Assembly (NCBI RefSeq): GCF_000496755.2 | Contig: NZ_AYKS02000093.1 | Location: 1-64,000 of the forward strand | Source of the DNA: Serratia sp. DD3 | Lineage (GTDB): Bacteria > Pseudomonadota > Gammaproteobacteria > Enterobacterales > Enterobacteriaceae | DNA length: 64,000 nucleotides | Direction: 5' to 3' | Part shown: positions 63,586-64,000 of the stretch, piece by piece | Numbering within the stretch: position 1 is the first letter of the stretch | How the letters are laid out: every line of letters begins with the position of its first letter | The notes under the pieces: generated by a model | The model's database searches: none | What the model was told of the DNA's origin: nothing | What the model saw: the letters and a program-made list of their open reading frames with translations, nothing else | Translations under genes and position numbers: made by a program

Positions 63586-64000
63586 ATGAAAGACTATAAA
63601 CCTCGTTACGAAGAACTCCACAAATATTACCAGACCTGGCTGATGGATTTTACAAAGCTGGCCGTTCGACAGGGCATGTGTCATCAGAATATTTATTATA
63701 CCCACACTCTGGCAGTAGGATGCCTACGATTTCCTGGTAAAGAGCCGGTTATTGCGATTGTTCCGCAATGCTTGCACCTAATAATTTACGGGAAAACATC
63801 GGCAGCATCATTATCTCTTGAGGATGATCTGAGCGTCAGTTTATATACGCAGGAGCATTTGCTCGTACATCACCCCATGCTTGAAGGTGTCCTGCTTTCT
63901 GAATGTGTCCGCTTAAAACAACGTTCGCTAGCCAATAAACTCACCAGCCTGTTTCAGCAGTTCAGCGGAACCGAAACCCGCCTGAAACTTGTCTGGTTAT
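63586..64000 (+). CDS. Hypothetical island protein, runs off the window end
   Basis: An open frame begins MKDYKPRYEELHKYYQTWLM, with AGGA 10 nt upstream of ATG 63586, and runs uninterrupted for 138 codons to the window edge. It is a soluble, helical-then-beta protein without a signal peptide. I do not recognise the family. It follows the AlpA gene by about 97 nt in the same direction, so it is probably part of the island's early operon. Its 3' end is not in the window. Confidence 0.7.
   Translation, partial: MKDYKPRYEELHKYYQTWLMDFTKLAVRQGMCHQNIYYTHTLAVGCLRFPGKEPVIAIVPQCLHLIIYGKTSAASLSLEDDLSVSLYTQEHLLVHHPMLEGVLLSECVRLKQRSLANKLTSLFQQFSGTETRLKLVWL

Overview
The window is chromosomal DNA of a gammaproteobacterium of the order Enterobacterales. 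The intact housekeeping-type proteins (AmpH, MngR/MngA/MngB, ErfK, RtcB/RtcR, BtsT/YjiX/YjiA, SodC) match their E. coli or Salmonella counterparts closely by eye. The overall repertoire, with a Pectobacterium/Yersinia-type PL1 pectate lyase, a large acid-phosphatase autotransporter and the STM4011-STM4015 cluster, fits Yersiniaceae (Yersinia or a relative) better than Escherichia. The genus is inference; no marker gene that would settle it is present.

Layout. 1-8.3 kb: tRNA-Leu(CAG), ampH, the divergent mannosylglycerate locus mngR / mngA-mngB, and an ErfK-type L,D-transpeptidase. 8.8-11.9 kb: an autotransporter with a PAP2-type acid phosphatase passenger, preceded by a good Pho box. 12-15.9 kb: the rtc RNA-repair locus (rtcB plus a nucleotidyltransferase, read from a clear sigma-54 promoter, and divergent rtcR). 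17.3-22.4 kb: a tightly packed five-gene operon, STM4015-4014-4013-4012-4011 (leucine-rich repeat protein, ATP-grasp enzyme, sulfatase-fold enzyme, two radical SAM enzymes). Its function is unknown to me, and it is the best candidate here for an undescribed system. 22.7-26.2 kb: btsT-yjiX-yjiA. 26.3-33 kb: a ParE/RelE-type toxin-antitoxin pair, an FAD oxidoreductase, hypotheticals and an ABC importer of the TrpXYZ type.

33-38.6 kb: a frameshifted lipoprotein gene, the RecQ-helicase/phosphoribosyltransferase fusion rqlH with its DprA-like partner rqlI (related to ShosTA toxin-antitoxin/anti-phage systems), and a Fic protein containing an in-frame 12-bp tandem repeat. 39-44.4 kb: a four-gene catabolic operon (single-chain dihydroxyacetone kinase, MFS transporter, MDR dehydrogenase, membrane protein) preceded by a CRP-like site and four AACGTT-centred repeats. 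44.6-54.9 kb: a sugar-type MFS transporter, a second Fic protein, a HigBA pair beside diverged repeat copies, a DUF2339 membrane protein, a PhzF-family enzyme and sodC. 55-59.4 kb: an RND efflux adaptor and pump.

59.6-64 kb is the decayed, mobile end. A PL1 pectate lyase gene is split by a complete ISAs1-family insertion sequence (1212 bp, 20-bp inverted ends, 10-bp target duplication). Beyond it lie a helicase remnant fused tail-to-tail with a HipB-like antitoxin, an AlpA-type regulator and an open-ended gene, which together look like the edge of a satellite-prophage-like island continuing past the window. Most catabolic and transport operons carry hairpins in the gaps between genes, and CRP-like sites lie upstream of mng, btsT and the dihydroxyacetone-kinase operon.
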